Below are positions 1 through 7,741 of a DNA stretch of 64,000 nucleotides, piece by piece. Position numbers and translations under genes: made by a program. Source of the stretch: Paraburkholderia piptadeniae (GTDB lineage: Bacteria > Pseudomonadota > Gammaproteobacteria > Burkholderiales > Burkholderiaceae). Every line of letters starts with the position of its first letter. The first letter of the stretch is position 1. The notes under the pieces are model-generated. The model saw nothing but the letters and a program-made list of their open reading frames with translations, was not told the DNA's origin and ran no database searches. The DNA lies in NCBI RefSeq assembly GCF_900007165.1, contig NZ_CYGY02000063.1, positions 28,883-92,882 of the forward strand. The letters are read 5' to 3'.

Positions 1-2
1 TG

Positions 3-173
3 CGCCTGCTGGAACGCTCACGCTCGGGCGGAACGTGTCGCGTGTGCATTCAGATCGACCGGCCGACCGGCTCGTTCTCCCTCTTCTTCTTTCGCCATGC
101 CGACGGCACATGGCATGTGTTTCCGCCGGACAGGCGCCGACCGGAGATGGGGATAGGCCGCAAGGCAGCCTGA
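3..173 (+). CDS. 3' end of an unrecognised gene (partial)
   Basis: An open frame enters from the left edge and stops at 171-173. The 56 visible residues have a natural composition, with segments such as CRVCIQIDRPTG, FSLFFFRHADGTWHVFPP and a basic tail. I do not recognise the family. It lies 26 bases before the next small gene, on the same strand as the nifW and fixA remnants downstream. It was therefore probably part of the same nitrogen-fixation operon; that is inference from position only. The N-terminus lies outside the window. Confidence 0.45.
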   Translation, partial: RLLERSRSGGTCRVCIQIDRPTGSFSLFFFRHADGTWHVFPPDRRRPEMGIGRKAA

Positions 174-199
174 TCGTACTGCAAGCCAGGGAGACGCAC

Positions 200-409
200 A
201 TGCACGACGACGCTTCGAATGCATTGCCGCAATATGTGATCGAACTGCGCGCGTGGCTCAGCGACTGGTACGACCATGCGTTCAATGTGGGCTACATCCA
301 GCCGCCCTTCACACTCGACGAAGCGATTGCGGACCGGCTCGAGGGTTACTTCAAGGCGGGCCTGACGCCGGCCGAAGGCGCGATGGCGTTCTTCGGCTTC
401 GTGCATTGA
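200..409 (+). CDS. small conserved-looking protein, 69 aa, next to nif remnants
   Basis: The ATG at 200 follows a GGGAGACGCAC leader that can serve as a ribosome binding site. The product is acidic and lacks a signal peptide. Its C-terminal half carries the pattern W-x3-W, then DEAIADRLEGYF, then LTPAEGAMAFF. The same pattern, with W-x3-W, DEATIRDIQTCY and MTPEEAVHFF, occurs in the small protein at 21551-21850, so the two look like distant members of one family. Function is unknown. Position in front of the nifW remnant suggests a nitrogen-fixation accessory protein, which is inference. An in-frame upstream extension exists but has no better start site. Confidence 0.55.
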   Translation: MHDDASNALPQYVIELRAWLSDWYDHAFNVGYIQPPFTLDEAIADRLEGYFKAGLTPAEGAMAFFGFVH

Positions 410-419
410 AAGGCGAGCG

Positions 420-591
420 ATGAGGTTTGAAGAGTTCGATGCCCGCTTGTCGCGCCTGCTGGTCTTGATGCCCGCCGGGCCGAGTAACGCGCTGTGCGCA
501 ACAACGCGGCGCGCAGCGTGCACACTTTGCCGATGTCCTTGTCGTGCTCGATCCATTTTCGACCTACGAAGCCTTTGCGTTCTTCCAATAG
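420..591 (+). pseudogene. frameshifted small gene upstream of nifW
   Basis: An ATG at 420 follows AAAGGCGAGCG, and its frame begins MRFEEFDARLSRLLVLMPAG. Around 478-490 the coherent reading moves to another frame, which continues CAQQRGAQRAHFADVLVVLD and PFSTYEAFAFFQ before a stop at 589-591. The two halves together look like a single protein of about 56 residues, broken by one frameshift. The ending STYEAFAFF faintly resembles the TPxEAxxFF ending of the neighbouring small protein. The family is not recognised. It lies 14 bases before the nifW remnant and was probably in the same operon. Confidence 0.45.
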
Positions 592-605
592 GGACTCTGC
601 TAGAA

Positions 606-860
606 ATGCAAGGACTGATCGACCGAGGATGTACTGCAATTCTTTGGCATCGCGTTCGACCAGAAGGTTGCGAATGTCAGCCGCCTGCAAATCCTCAGAC
701 GCTTCTCGCCTCTTCCAATATCTTCGGCAACGGAAGCCGTGCCGCATGACAATGCGGCGACCCTCCTCACCGTCTGTCAAGGCCCGTCGCAACAAGACTG
801 CAACAATTTCGTCGTGTCCCCGCCCGCGGCGGAGACCGTAGGATGTCGACGGACACCAGC
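606..860 (+). pseudogene. nifW: nifW remnant (nitrogenase-stabilising protein)
   Basis: An ATG at 606 opens MQGLIDR. After a small deletion with frame change, the reading continues from 628 as DVLQFFGIAFDQKVANVSRL followed by QILRRF. This is the characteristic NifW core (FFGxxFDxxVxNVxRLxILxRF). Further on, NNFVVSPPAAETV corresponds to the usual C-terminal part. NifW helps protect or mature the MoFe nitrogenase. The start is frame-broken, and the frame runs without its own stop into the next remnant, so the gene is not functional. Its place directly before fixA matches nifW-fixABCX orders in diazotrophic Burkholderiaceae. Confidence 0.8.
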
Positions 861-927
861 GCGTCTCTCTCGACAATCTGCGAGCATCGTTGCCGACATG
901 TCGCACCGCTTGGCCCTGAGTGCCGCC

Positions 928-1163
928 ATGCACATCGTCGTCTGCGTCAAGCAGGCTCCTGTTTCGGCGCCGCAGGACCGCTTCGGCACTAAGGTCACGT
1001 TGCTCTGCACGGAACCGCCCTAGCGAATCATGGCGCCGACGACGCCGCGCTCGTCACCGATCGCGCGTTCGTCGGTGCAATCACGCTTGTGACCCCGTAT
1101 GCGTTCGCCACCGGCATTCTGCAGATCGCAAAAGAACAGGCAGTCGATATCGCCTGCACCTAG
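928..1163 (+). pseudogene. fixA: fixA remnant (electron-transfer flavoprotein beta-like)
   Basis: The reading from ATG 928 gives MHIVVCVKQAPVSAPQDRFG, the canonical FixA/EtfB start, but a stretch is deleted after the first dozen residues. The frame then stops at 1021. In the +2 frame from 1026 the protein resumes as HGADDAALVTDRAFVGA and ends with a stop at 1161-1163. Intact FixA is about 280 residues; fewer than 80 recognisable ones remain. FixABCX passes electrons to nitrogenase. With internal deletions, a frameshift and no fixB, fixC or fixX following, this is a dead gene. Confidence 0.85.
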
Positions 1164-1232
1164 GATCATTACCATTGACGAGATTTCCTGCAATTACAGT
1201 AACTGCTGCGCGCGGTCTTCGTTCTCACTCGT

Positions 1233-2108
1233 CTATTTCTTCGGCCAAAGTAAAACAGGAGTATGATCTGATACCAACTGCCCTATTAGGCTCGGCGTAA
1301 ATAAGTTGCAATCAAAATTAGGGCCGCCTGATGGATTGTTCAGCCGTCCGGCAATCCCATAATCTAGATTGCGGCCGCTTGTTCTATGGGTTGGCCGATC
1401 CTCATACTGGAAAGTCACGTTTCTATGTTCTTGCGGATAGCTTCTCCGAAGGAGCTCGCGCAATTGATTGGGCTCGCGATTAAAATCACCAGCAATCAAC
1501 CATTGGTCCGATATCTGATTTTGATTAAAATACTCCCAAACTCGAGCAACGATTGCTCCGGAATCCGTTCCGCCGTTTGCCAAGGCATGAATCCCGAAAT
1601 AATAGTCAGATCCGAGTCTGATTCCCAGTATTGGCCTTGCTCCACTCCAAGCCCGCGGTCTAAGCAAGATTACTTGAGCAGCCTTTTCTTTACTGAGAAT
1701 AGCCAGATTTACTCGGTTGGCACCAGTATCGACTCGCAAAAAATAAACGTAGTAATCGATTGGCCTTCTTGAGGTACCCAAATTCCAGACATATTCGTTT
1801 ATAGGCGCGGCAACTAGATCCGGGTTCACTAACCGGCCATCCAATGGAAGTGGAGGATTAATCGTGATTGATGCAGGTAATGATCCAGCCTCCTGTATCA
1901 TCATAACATCAATACGCCTTGAATCGGATGTCGCTCCATCATCTCGATTTCCAACTAGCACCATCCGAATATTTGAATTCCATTTACTCTCGGTGCTTGC
2001 GCTGGAGCCTTGGAGATTCCAAGTCGCTACGCGGCGATCGTTGACTGCCGTCCACGCATTACTAGGAAAATAGATTATCAGAAGAATAAAAATCGACAAA
2101 GCTCTCAT
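1233..2108 (-). CDS. cdtB: secreted CdtB-like nuclease
   Basis: The product of about 291 residues belongs to the cytolethal distending toxin B branch of the DNase I / endonuclease-exonuclease-phosphatase fold. Visible family motifs in order are TWNLQGSSASTESKW, MMIQEAGSLP, NLAILS, a HALANGGTDSGA block, the catalytic-type GDFNREP, LDY and the C-terminal SDHTPV. A signal peptide (MRALSIFILLIIYFPSNAWT) predicts export. I chose the ATG at 2108 because GAAGGTGTACCG precedes it; an ATG 21 bases upstream has no good site. No cdtA- or cdtC-like gene is visible. Base composition is clearly AT-richer than the surroundings, and the gene lies beside a phage-like remnant, which suggests transfer. Confidence 0.92.
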   Translation of the reverse strand: MRALSIFILLIIYFPSNAWTAVNDRRVATWNLQGSSASTESKWNSNIRMVLVGNRDDGATSDSRRIDVMMIQEAGSLPASITINPPLPLDGRLVNPDLVAAPINEYVWNLGTSRRPIDYYVYFLRVDTGANRVNLAILSKEKAAQVILLRPRAWSGARPILGIRLGSDYYFGIHALANGGTDSGAIVARVWEYFNQNQISDQWLIAGDFNREPNQLRELLRRSYPQEHRNVTFQYEDRPTHRTSGRNLDYGIAGRLNNPSGGPNFDCNLFTPSLIGQLVSDHTPVLLWPKK

Positions 2109-2303
2109 CGGTACACCTTCTTTTTTCACAAATGCAATTCAATGGAATTACCACATCCAAGTATCAGGCGCCGTGCTGGTAGGTAAAATCCTATGCCACG
2201 CCCAAACCGAAACTACATATCAATCTGAATCGTAGCAATTCAACGGATATCTCGTACTGCGTGCCCATCGCGAGCGCCACGGCGGACGGCCTAGGCGAGC
2301 CGC

Positions 2304-2468
2304 TCATGTTCGTGCGTGATGCGATTCTCCATCCCGCACGGGCGCGTTCGTCCACACGAGCACGGCAGAATGCCTGGACGGGAGCATCGGCGGCGCTTGG
2401 GCAGGGTGACGCATGCCCTCGATCAGCTTGAGCGCCGTGGGCTTGGACTTTCTTCCTCGGACCGGCAT
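2304..2468 (-). pseudogene. start of a P27-type phage terminase small subunit (remnant)
   Basis: An ATG at 2468, preceded by CAGGTAGCATC, opens MPVRGRKSKPTALKLIEG. This is the typical N-terminal signature of P27-family terminase small subunits (GRxxKPTxLKLxxGNP). After about 25 residues the similarity fades, and the frame stops at 2304-2306. Terminase small subunits recognise phage DNA for packaging. The gene begins 7 bases after the end of queE on the same strand, so the two were probably one phage operon. The assignment rests on a short motif. Confidence 0.55.
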
Positions 2469-2475
2469 GATGATG

Positions 2476-3183
2476 CTACCTGATGTTGATGAACTTATTC
2501 GTCTGCAACGAGACGCGCCAGCCGTAGCGGTGCGCCGCCTTCATGCAGATGCCCGTGGCGCGGGACGACAGACTCAGCGGCTGCAACCAGATCGGGGTGC
2601 CGCGCGCGCGCTGGATCGGGTCAAGTCTCTCGAGCACGATATCAATGTCGCGCTGCTTGCCGACCGGATACTTGATCTCGTTGGCACGCGCCAGCGCCTC
2701 ATCGAGCACCGGGCGTCCACTTGGCATTCCGTACTTCGGGCTCGCGGTGACGAAGGTGCTGGGCGTGACGAGCGGCACGTAAGTGCCCGAGGTTTCGACC
2801 TGGACACGGTGATGCCACGCTTCGAGCTTCGCGATCAGCGGGCGCAGGTCGTACATGCACGGTTCGCCGCCCGTGATGACCACGTGCTCAGCGTCTGCCG
2901 CCCGCACAATGTTCGCGAGCGTCGGCACGTCACACCACGCATAGCTGTCGCACGGCCGCCCGGTTTTCTCGCCCATCGCCCCGACACTGATTTCTCGCTC
3001 CGGCATCACCTGCCACGTGTGCTTGCTGTCACACCACGCGCAACCCACCGGACACCCTTGCAGACGGACGAACACTGAAGGTGTGCCGGTGAAGCTGCCT
3101 TCGCCCTGTAACGACTCAAAAATCTCGTTGACGGGATAGCTGCCAACGGGTGGCACGGCTACAGACGGTACGTCGCACTGCAT
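2476..3183 (-). CDS. queE: 7-carboxy-7-deazaguanine synthase
   Basis: This is a 235-residue radical-SAM enzyme that converts 6-carboxytetrahydropterin to 7-carboxy-7-deazaguanine (CDG), the precursor of preQ0 for tRNA queuosine or for phage DNA modification. Near the N-terminus it has NEIFESLQGEGSFTGTPSVF, followed by the cluster-binding CPVGCAWCDSKHTW (Cys-x3-Cys-x2-Cys) and the VVITGGEP motif. I place the start at 3183, where AGGAGACACGCAA precedes the ATG. The same frame continues upstream only because it runs through the broken queD. No queC is visible nearby. The terminase remnant downstream suggests a phage origin. Confidence 0.93.
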   Translation of the reverse strand: MQCDVPSVAVPPVGSYPVNEIFESLQGEGSFTGTPSVFVRLQGCPVGCAWCDSKHTWQVMPEREISVGAMGEKTGRPCDSYAWCDVPTLANIVRAADAEHVVITGGEPCMYDLRPLIAKLEAWHHRVQVETSGTYVPLVTPSTFVTASPKYGMPSGRPVLDEALARANEIKYPVGKQRDIDIVLERLDPIQRARGTPIWLQPLSLSSRATGICMKAAHRYGWRVSLQTNKFINIR

Positions 3184-3189
3184 TTGCGT

Positions 3190-3560
3190 GTCTCCTAAAT
3201 TCGAAGTTCCACCAACCGCACGTCGGTGGCTTCCAGCACTTCGAGTGCCGAGCACGGTCACCAGCCACTGCGCCATGTTCTCGGCGGTTGGATTGAACGG
3301 GACACCCTGACCACCGACGTATCGATGCCGCGCACGTAGGCATAGAACGGCTCGTCGGTCCACCGCAACATGCGGTGATCCTAGTAGTCCTTGAAATAGC
3401 GGCGTCTTGATCACGCCAAACTCGATGACGCGCCCGACGCCATCAAGGGGGGCAGCTTCGAACACAAAGTGGATGCGGCCGTAGTTGTGCGATGCAGGCT
3501 CTGGCACTTGCCTTCATGCCCACAACCATGCACATGGGGCAAATCAAATTCGACGACACA
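3190..3560 (-). pseudogene. queD: queD remnant (6-carboxytetrahydropterin synthase)
   Basis: Pieces of QueD occur in three reading frames just upstream of queE. They are EFDLPHVHGCGHEGKCQSLH near 3490-3550, HNYGRIHFVFEAAPLDGVGR with VIEFGVIK, then VPFNPTAENMAQWL, and a C-terminal EVLEATDVRLVELRI ending in a stop close to the queE start. These match the QueD zinc-site region, the HFVFEAA strand and the VPFNPTAEN motif. The gene is interrupted by frameshifts and a deletion in the middle, so it cannot give an active protein. It would have supplied the substrate for QueE. Confidence 0.8.
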
Positions 3561-3733
3561 GATCGAATAGTTGTCCGCAGTTCTATTCGCTGGTGATTTA
3601 GGTAATCGTCATCGTAATGTGCTTAATCATCCTGATTCCACTATTGCGACGCAGTCAGTTGATGCCGATTTGCGGCTTCCGCCGCAGACGTGGGAAGGGG
3701 GAAGTGCCTTCGATTCTCTAACATCGCGCTCCG

Positions 3734-4147
3734 TCAGATGTCGAGAGACGGCCTGGCGTAGTACTGCTCGTCGGTAACCGGTTTTAGCCAATCGACACAT
3801 TTGCTGTCATGCTCCTTGTGGAGCGCAATCAGCCTCACGGAGGTCCATGGTGACGCACCGTGCCAATGCTTTCGGTTCCGCGCAATGCAGACCATATCTC
3901 CAGGATGCATCGCCACGATCGGTTCGCCTTCACACTGCATCCACCCACATCCCGCGGTCACGAACAATCGTTGGCCTAACGGGTGAATATGCCAGTGTGT
4001 TCGGGCACTGGGCTCAAATGAGACTATCGTGCATGACAATCCGGCCGGTAATGGCACACCGCGTGGGAGACGGAAATGTATGGTACCGGTACCCATATCA
4101 GCGAGGCTACGCATCGGCGGTGGCGGGTTCGGTCGATCACAATGCAT
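3734..4147 (-). CDS. single-domain cupin protein
   Basis: About 137 residues form a small cupin. The two cupin motifs are visible: THWHIHPLGQRLFVTAG with a metal-binding His pair, then MHPGDMVCIARNRKHWHGA with the second His. The ending VTDEQYY is typical of the cupin_2 group often annotated as carboxymuconolactone-decarboxylase-associated or (R)-mandelonitrile-lyase-like. The ATG at 4147 has AAAGGAGTTGAAGAAC upstream. The upstream in-frame extension has no ribosome site and low coding quality. The substrate is unknown. Confidence 0.8.
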   Translation of the reverse strand: MHCDRPNPPPPMRSLADMGTGTIHFRLPRGVPLPAGLSCTIVSFEPSARTHWHIHPLGQRLFVTAGCGWMQCEGEPIVAMHPGDMVCIARNRKHWHGASPWTSVRLIALHKEHDSKCVDWLKPVTDEQYYARPSLDI

Positions 4148-4869
4148 GTTCTTCAACTCCTTTGTTATCAGCCAGGAACAGCGATTTAGGCTTTGCGCGG
4201 TCGCGTCTTCAGCAGATATCCGAGAACTCCATACACCGTTAGTTGTCCGGCAACGCTTTCGTTCGAGCCAGCCGATCCGGTCCTTAAGGTTGACCTCCCA
4301 TCCGCCGCTGGCTGACATCATCGTCGACGAGGTTGATCAGCGGACAACGAGTTGTCGCGTGCTGTCGAGTTCTCACTGTCCGGAGCGTGCCCGTGCAAAC
4401 AGCGTTCTTGCAGGTTTCGTGCCATGCGCGCCCGCATTCTATACAGCGCTTTTCATTTCTATTTATCCCACTGCATTCGTTGTGTACACATCGGATATCG
4501 TCATGTCATCTTTGCGACAAAGCATCCGCGATCGTGTAACAAAAGCACTACGATCGCCTTTGGTGTTGGGACGACACGAGCTTGATGCACGCCCATCCGA
4601 GAAATGCGCTCTGTTCCGTTGTTAGCCGGTATGTATTCGCGGACATGCCTATGGTGCGACCGAAGGCGGAACGGGTACTGAGCGAAGACAAGCGCTCGCA
4701 ATTTTCACTTCGTTAGTGCGTTCACGTTCGATTTCGGGGGGCCGGTCGCGCATGCGCGCATCGTACGGCTCTGGCGCGTTACCGAAGTCAAGTAGAATAT
4801 TTCGAATCGAAAGGTACGGCAAGCGCCATGGCAAAGACGAAGAAACCGCGGAGGACGTTACTCGCCGGT
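4148..4869. other. about 700 bases without a supported gene
   Basis: Several short open frames overlap here, but none has a ribosome binding site, recognisable motif or protein-like composition. The stretch ends at the first IS6-family remnant. It probably contains decayed coding DNA. Confidence 0.5.
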
Positions 4870-5060
4870 ATTGACAGAGTGGCAAAGCGGCTCCATTTTC
4901 AGCTGCACGTGATCCTGCTATGAGGACGCTCGTACGTGGCGCTCTCGCTGAGTCTGCCGAACGGTGTATCGAGGTCGACCACTCGAGCATACACCACTGG
5001 TTGATCAAGCTCATACCACGTTTCGCCGCGGTTCTTGTCGCGCCGCTTCTGAAGAAGGAA
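4870..5060 (+). pseudogene. IS6-family transposase remnant, plus strand
   Basis: Read on the plus strand across two frames, this stretch gives HVILL, then YVALSLS, then RCIEVDHSSIHHWLIKLIP. It corresponds to the N-terminal part of IS6/IS26-type transposases (VILLCVRWY...ERGxxVDHSSIxRW). Stops and frame changes interrupt it, and the DDE domain is missing. It runs into a second IS6-type remnant on the opposite strand, so the two meet in an end-to-end arrangement. Confidence 0.6.
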
Positions 5061-5376
5061 TGTCGGGTTCGACGCCGTCTTGGTCGACCACACGCTACAG
5101 CAGCCATGGTTCGCCGCGCGGCGTCACGAGTACCTCGTCGAGGTACCATGTTGCGCCCGGTTTGCGTCGAGCAGCTTTAACGCGATGTGCAAAGCCTGCG
5201 CCGAATTTATCGCACCAACGCCGGATCGTTTCATAACTGACCACGGCGCCGCGCTCGAACAGCAACTCTGCGATGTCACGCAAACTCAGCTGAAACCGGA
5301 AGTACCAACTCACCGCGCAGCTAACGACTGCCGCAGGGAACCGGTGACCGTGATAGAGCGATCTCGTCTTTGTCAC
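5020..5376 (-). pseudogene. IS6-family transposase remnant, minus strand
   Basis: The frame from 5376 begins MTKTRSLYHGHRF and continues with SLRDIAELLFERG, SYETIRRWCDKFG and RRKPGATWYLDEV. This is the N-terminal HTH region and first catalytic Asp of an IS6-family transposase. After GEPWLL the frame is broken, and a LLQKRRDKNRG fragment appears in another frame near 5040. The remaining DDE domain is absent. Related copies of the same IS type lie at 10827-11215 and 50725-51175. Confidence 0.8.
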
Positions 5377-5543
5377 ATCTGATCATGATGTCCGGGCTTG
5401 AGACCCCACGTATGCATGGCCGAAGGATTGACGTACTGTTCGTTGCATACCTCCCACCCGGAACCGGTTCGGCAGCACGGCTTTTGACTGGCACCCGGCA
5501 AACGATATGTTTCACTGTTTCCACTTCCGTCTCTGGAATATCG

Positions 5544-6809
5544 CTAGCTGAGTAGCGCGGCGCCGCGTGCGAACCTGAGCAGCGAGTTCAGCTTGATAAT
5601 GCGGTCCATTCGGGCGGGGCCGCCGAATTTCAGATAGTCGGCTCGGCCAGCAAGGGCAAGGTGCGTGATCGAATCGTCGTCGTTTTCTCCACTTCGCTGC
5701 GACACGACAGTCAGCAGGCCATGACCTTTTCCCATTGCCAGTGCCTCCATCGCGCCTGTTAATGTGCCGACCTGATTCGGTTTAACGAGTACGCCTTGTA
5801 TGAGTCCCTCCGTGCAAGCACTGTCGATACGCCACGAATTGGAGGCACACAAATCATCGGCGACCATGCGAGCCTGTCCGCGATGCTTCTGGAACGATCT
5901 CCAGCCGCGAACGTCCCGTTCCGCGAATCCATCCTCGATGAACGAGATATGAAAGGCCGATATCAACCGGCTGTATTCGTCGCACAAGGCATCCAGGTTT
6001 TCGCCTGATGCGCCCTCGTTGCCATTGTCCAGTGCCGGCCACGGATACGTGTAGCGTCCATCCCCGTCGAAATAATCCGAAGCAGCCAGGTCCAAGCCAA
6101 GCGTAAAATCCGTCCCCACTGAGTAGCCTGCCCCTGAAGCCGCCTCCAGTATCAAGGCCAGCGGAAACTCGCAGTCCGCTGACGCGAGCAGCAGCGCTCC
6201 CTGCGGACTATCTCCAGCCACGATTCCTTGACGGGCAAGCAAGCTTCGCATGGCATTGCGAACGTCGATTCCCATTTGCACCGCGCGCGGAACGTCCAGA
6301 CCGTTTTCGGGAATCAGCAGAAATTCGACACCGCCGATACCAGATCCTTCGATCGACGCTCCGTCAATTATGTTGAACATCGGCAATGGCAGGTGCGTGA
6401 TTTCGTCATCGGTCAGCGTCCGGTACAGAGGGATTCTCCTGCTCGCGGCCAGACCTTTGGCGAACGCAAGAGACGCGGCAATCGCAACGTTTCCGCCAAG
6501 CTTGCGAAACCGCGGCGACGAGTCTATTTCCCGCAATGCAGCGTCGAATTCCTTCAATGTCCGAAACTCTCTTCCGATCAAGGCCGACGGTAGCAGCAAA
6601 CTCGCGGACTCGATTGCCGGTCTCGCCGACTCCAACCCTGACCGCCGCTCGTCCTCGAAGAACGTCGCTTCAAAGTCGCCGGTGGTTGAGCCTCGCGGCG
6701 CAATCGCGCTGCCACGAAGATGATTGCGCTCGAAGCCGAGACAGATTTCCACGGCGCCGCGTCCATTGCTGTCTAGAACTGCAGCGCACTCTATCGAACT
6801 GATCTTCAC
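5544..6809 (-). CDS. enolase-superfamily protein of the phosphonate operon
   Basis: This 421-residue protein has full enolase architecture: a capping loop APRGSTTGDFEATFF, GGNVAIAASLAFAKG, LPLPMFNIIDG, metal ligands in LDLAASDYF, SFIEDGFAE and VADDL, the base Lys in LVKPNQVGTLTG, SQRSGE and the final YLKFGGPAR. Two catalytic positions differ from housekeeping enolase. GDEGG (acid Glu) reads GDSPQG, and the HADN His region reads IEGS. It therefore probably does not make phosphoenolpyruvate. Enolase relatives act in phosphonate pathways, for example CPEP synthase of phosphinothricin biosynthesis and phosphonopyruvate hydratase. The GTG start at 6809 overlaps the transketolase stop and follows AAGGAGCCAAT. 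Last gene of the operon; exact reaction unknown. Confidence 0.85.
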   Translation of the reverse strand: MKISSIECAAVLDSNGRGAVEICLGFERNHLRGSAIAPRGSTTGDFEATFFEDERRSGLESARPAIESASLLLPSALIGREFRTLKEFDAALREIDSSPRFRKLGGNVAIAASLAFAKGLAASRRIPLYRTLTDDEITHLPLPMFNIIDGASIEGSGIGGVEFLLIPENGLDVPRAVQMGIDVRNAMRSLLARQGIVAGDSPQGALLLASADCEFPLALILEAASGAGYSVGTDFTLGLDLAASDYFDGDGRYTYPWPALDNGNEGASGENLDALCDEYSRLISAFHISFIEDGFAERDVRGWRSFQKHRGQARMVADDLCASNSWRIDSACTEGLIQGVLVKPNQVGTLTGAMEALAMGKGHGLLTVVSQRSGENDDDSITHLALAGRADYLKFGGPARMDRIIKLNSLLRFARGAALLS

Positions 6810-7741
6810 ATTGGCTCCTTGACATCTCTCGCCTCGACGGCGTGCACGATGCTGCCGGCAATGTCGGCAGCGCGAAGGTTTAGGCCGGACAACAGTTCAT
6901 CGTAGGTACCGCTCTGGGTGAACATGTCTTCAATACCGTATCGCAACACCGGCTTCCCCTTGTGCCCGACTGCTTCCGCGATGGCGCCCCCGAGACCACC
7001 GACTACGTTGTGGTCCTCGATCGTCACGATTAGCGACCAACGATCCGACGCCAAGGCCTCTGAAAGCTCATGAGGCAGCGGTTTTAGGCGCTGCAAGGCG
7101 ACGACGGATGTCACGACGCCGAGCGAATTCAATTGAGCGGCAGTCTGGACCGCTACATCCAGCATGACGCCGATGCTGACAATGACGATCCCGCCGTCAC
7201 TGCGAGTTTGCTGGTAGCCGTCGCGGATGACCCAGCTCACATCCGGCCGCACGGGCACCGGATTGCGCGCGAGGCGCAGGTACACTGGCCCAGTGATGTC
7301 CAGCGCCTGCCGTAGGCAGCTCTCGACTTCGCCATCGTCGGCCGGGCACAGAATCGTCATATTCGGGATGGACCGAACAAGCGCGAGATCGGCGATCGAG
7401 TGATGCGGCGCGCCTTCGGAGGACGCGGTGACGCCAGCATAGTGGCCGACGAGCTTCACATTGGTGCCGGCATAAGCGAGCGACTGGACCAGTTGGTCCG
7501 CCGCCCGGTGCACCATAATCGCGGCGAATCCGCAAACGATCGGCACCAGCCCAGCCTTTGCCATACCCGCCGCCATGCCGACCATGTTCTGTTCGGCGAT
7601 CCCGGCATTGATGAACCGTTGCGGGTAGGCGTCCTGGAATCGATAGGTTCGCGTCGAGTGCGAACAGTCACCATCGAGCACTACGAGATCCTGACGTTCC
7701 GCCCCCAGTCTGATCAACGAGTTCGAGAAGGCTTCACGCAT
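6806..7741 (-). CDS. transketolase, C-terminal subunit
   Basis: The 311-residue protein holds the pyrimidine-binding and C-terminal domains of a split transketolase. Motifs include VVLDGDCSHST, the catalytic Glu in NAGIAEQNMVGMAAGMA, HYAGVTASSEGAPHHS, and VTIEDHNVVGGLGGAI in the last domain. It forms a thiamine-diphosphate enzyme with the N-terminal subunit encoded just upstream, overlapping by 8 bases. In this operon the pair may act on a phosphonate or on an acceptor such as an aldose phosphate. That is inference from context, since split transketolases also serve ordinary sugar metabolism. Confidence 0.92.
   Translation of the reverse strand: MREAFSNSLIRLGAERQDLVVLDGDCSHSTRTYRFQDAYPQRFINAGIAEQNMVGMAAGMAKAGLVPIVCGFAAIMVHRAADQLVQSLAYAGTNVKLVGHYAGVTASSEGAPHHSIADLALVRSIPNMTILCPADDGEVESCLRQALDITGPVYLRLARNPVPVRPDVSWVIRDGYQQTRSDGGIVIVSIGVMLDVAVQTAAQLNSLGVVTSVVALQRLKPLPHELSEALASDRWSLIVTIEDHNVVGGLGGAIAEAVGHKGKPVLRYGIEDMFTQSGTYDELLSGLNLRAADIAGSIVHAVEARDVKEPM

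Noticed and set aside
3184..3507. Reading queE as a 343-residue QueD-QueE fusion
   Set aside because: The extra N-terminal part is a frame-broken queD; queE has its own AGGAGA site and ATG at 3183.
4340..4650. Possible IS200-like or other gene on the plus strand (segments such as YRHVIFATKHPRSCN)
   Set aside because: Only a faint resemblance in one short segment, three frames, no catalytic motif and no ribosome site.
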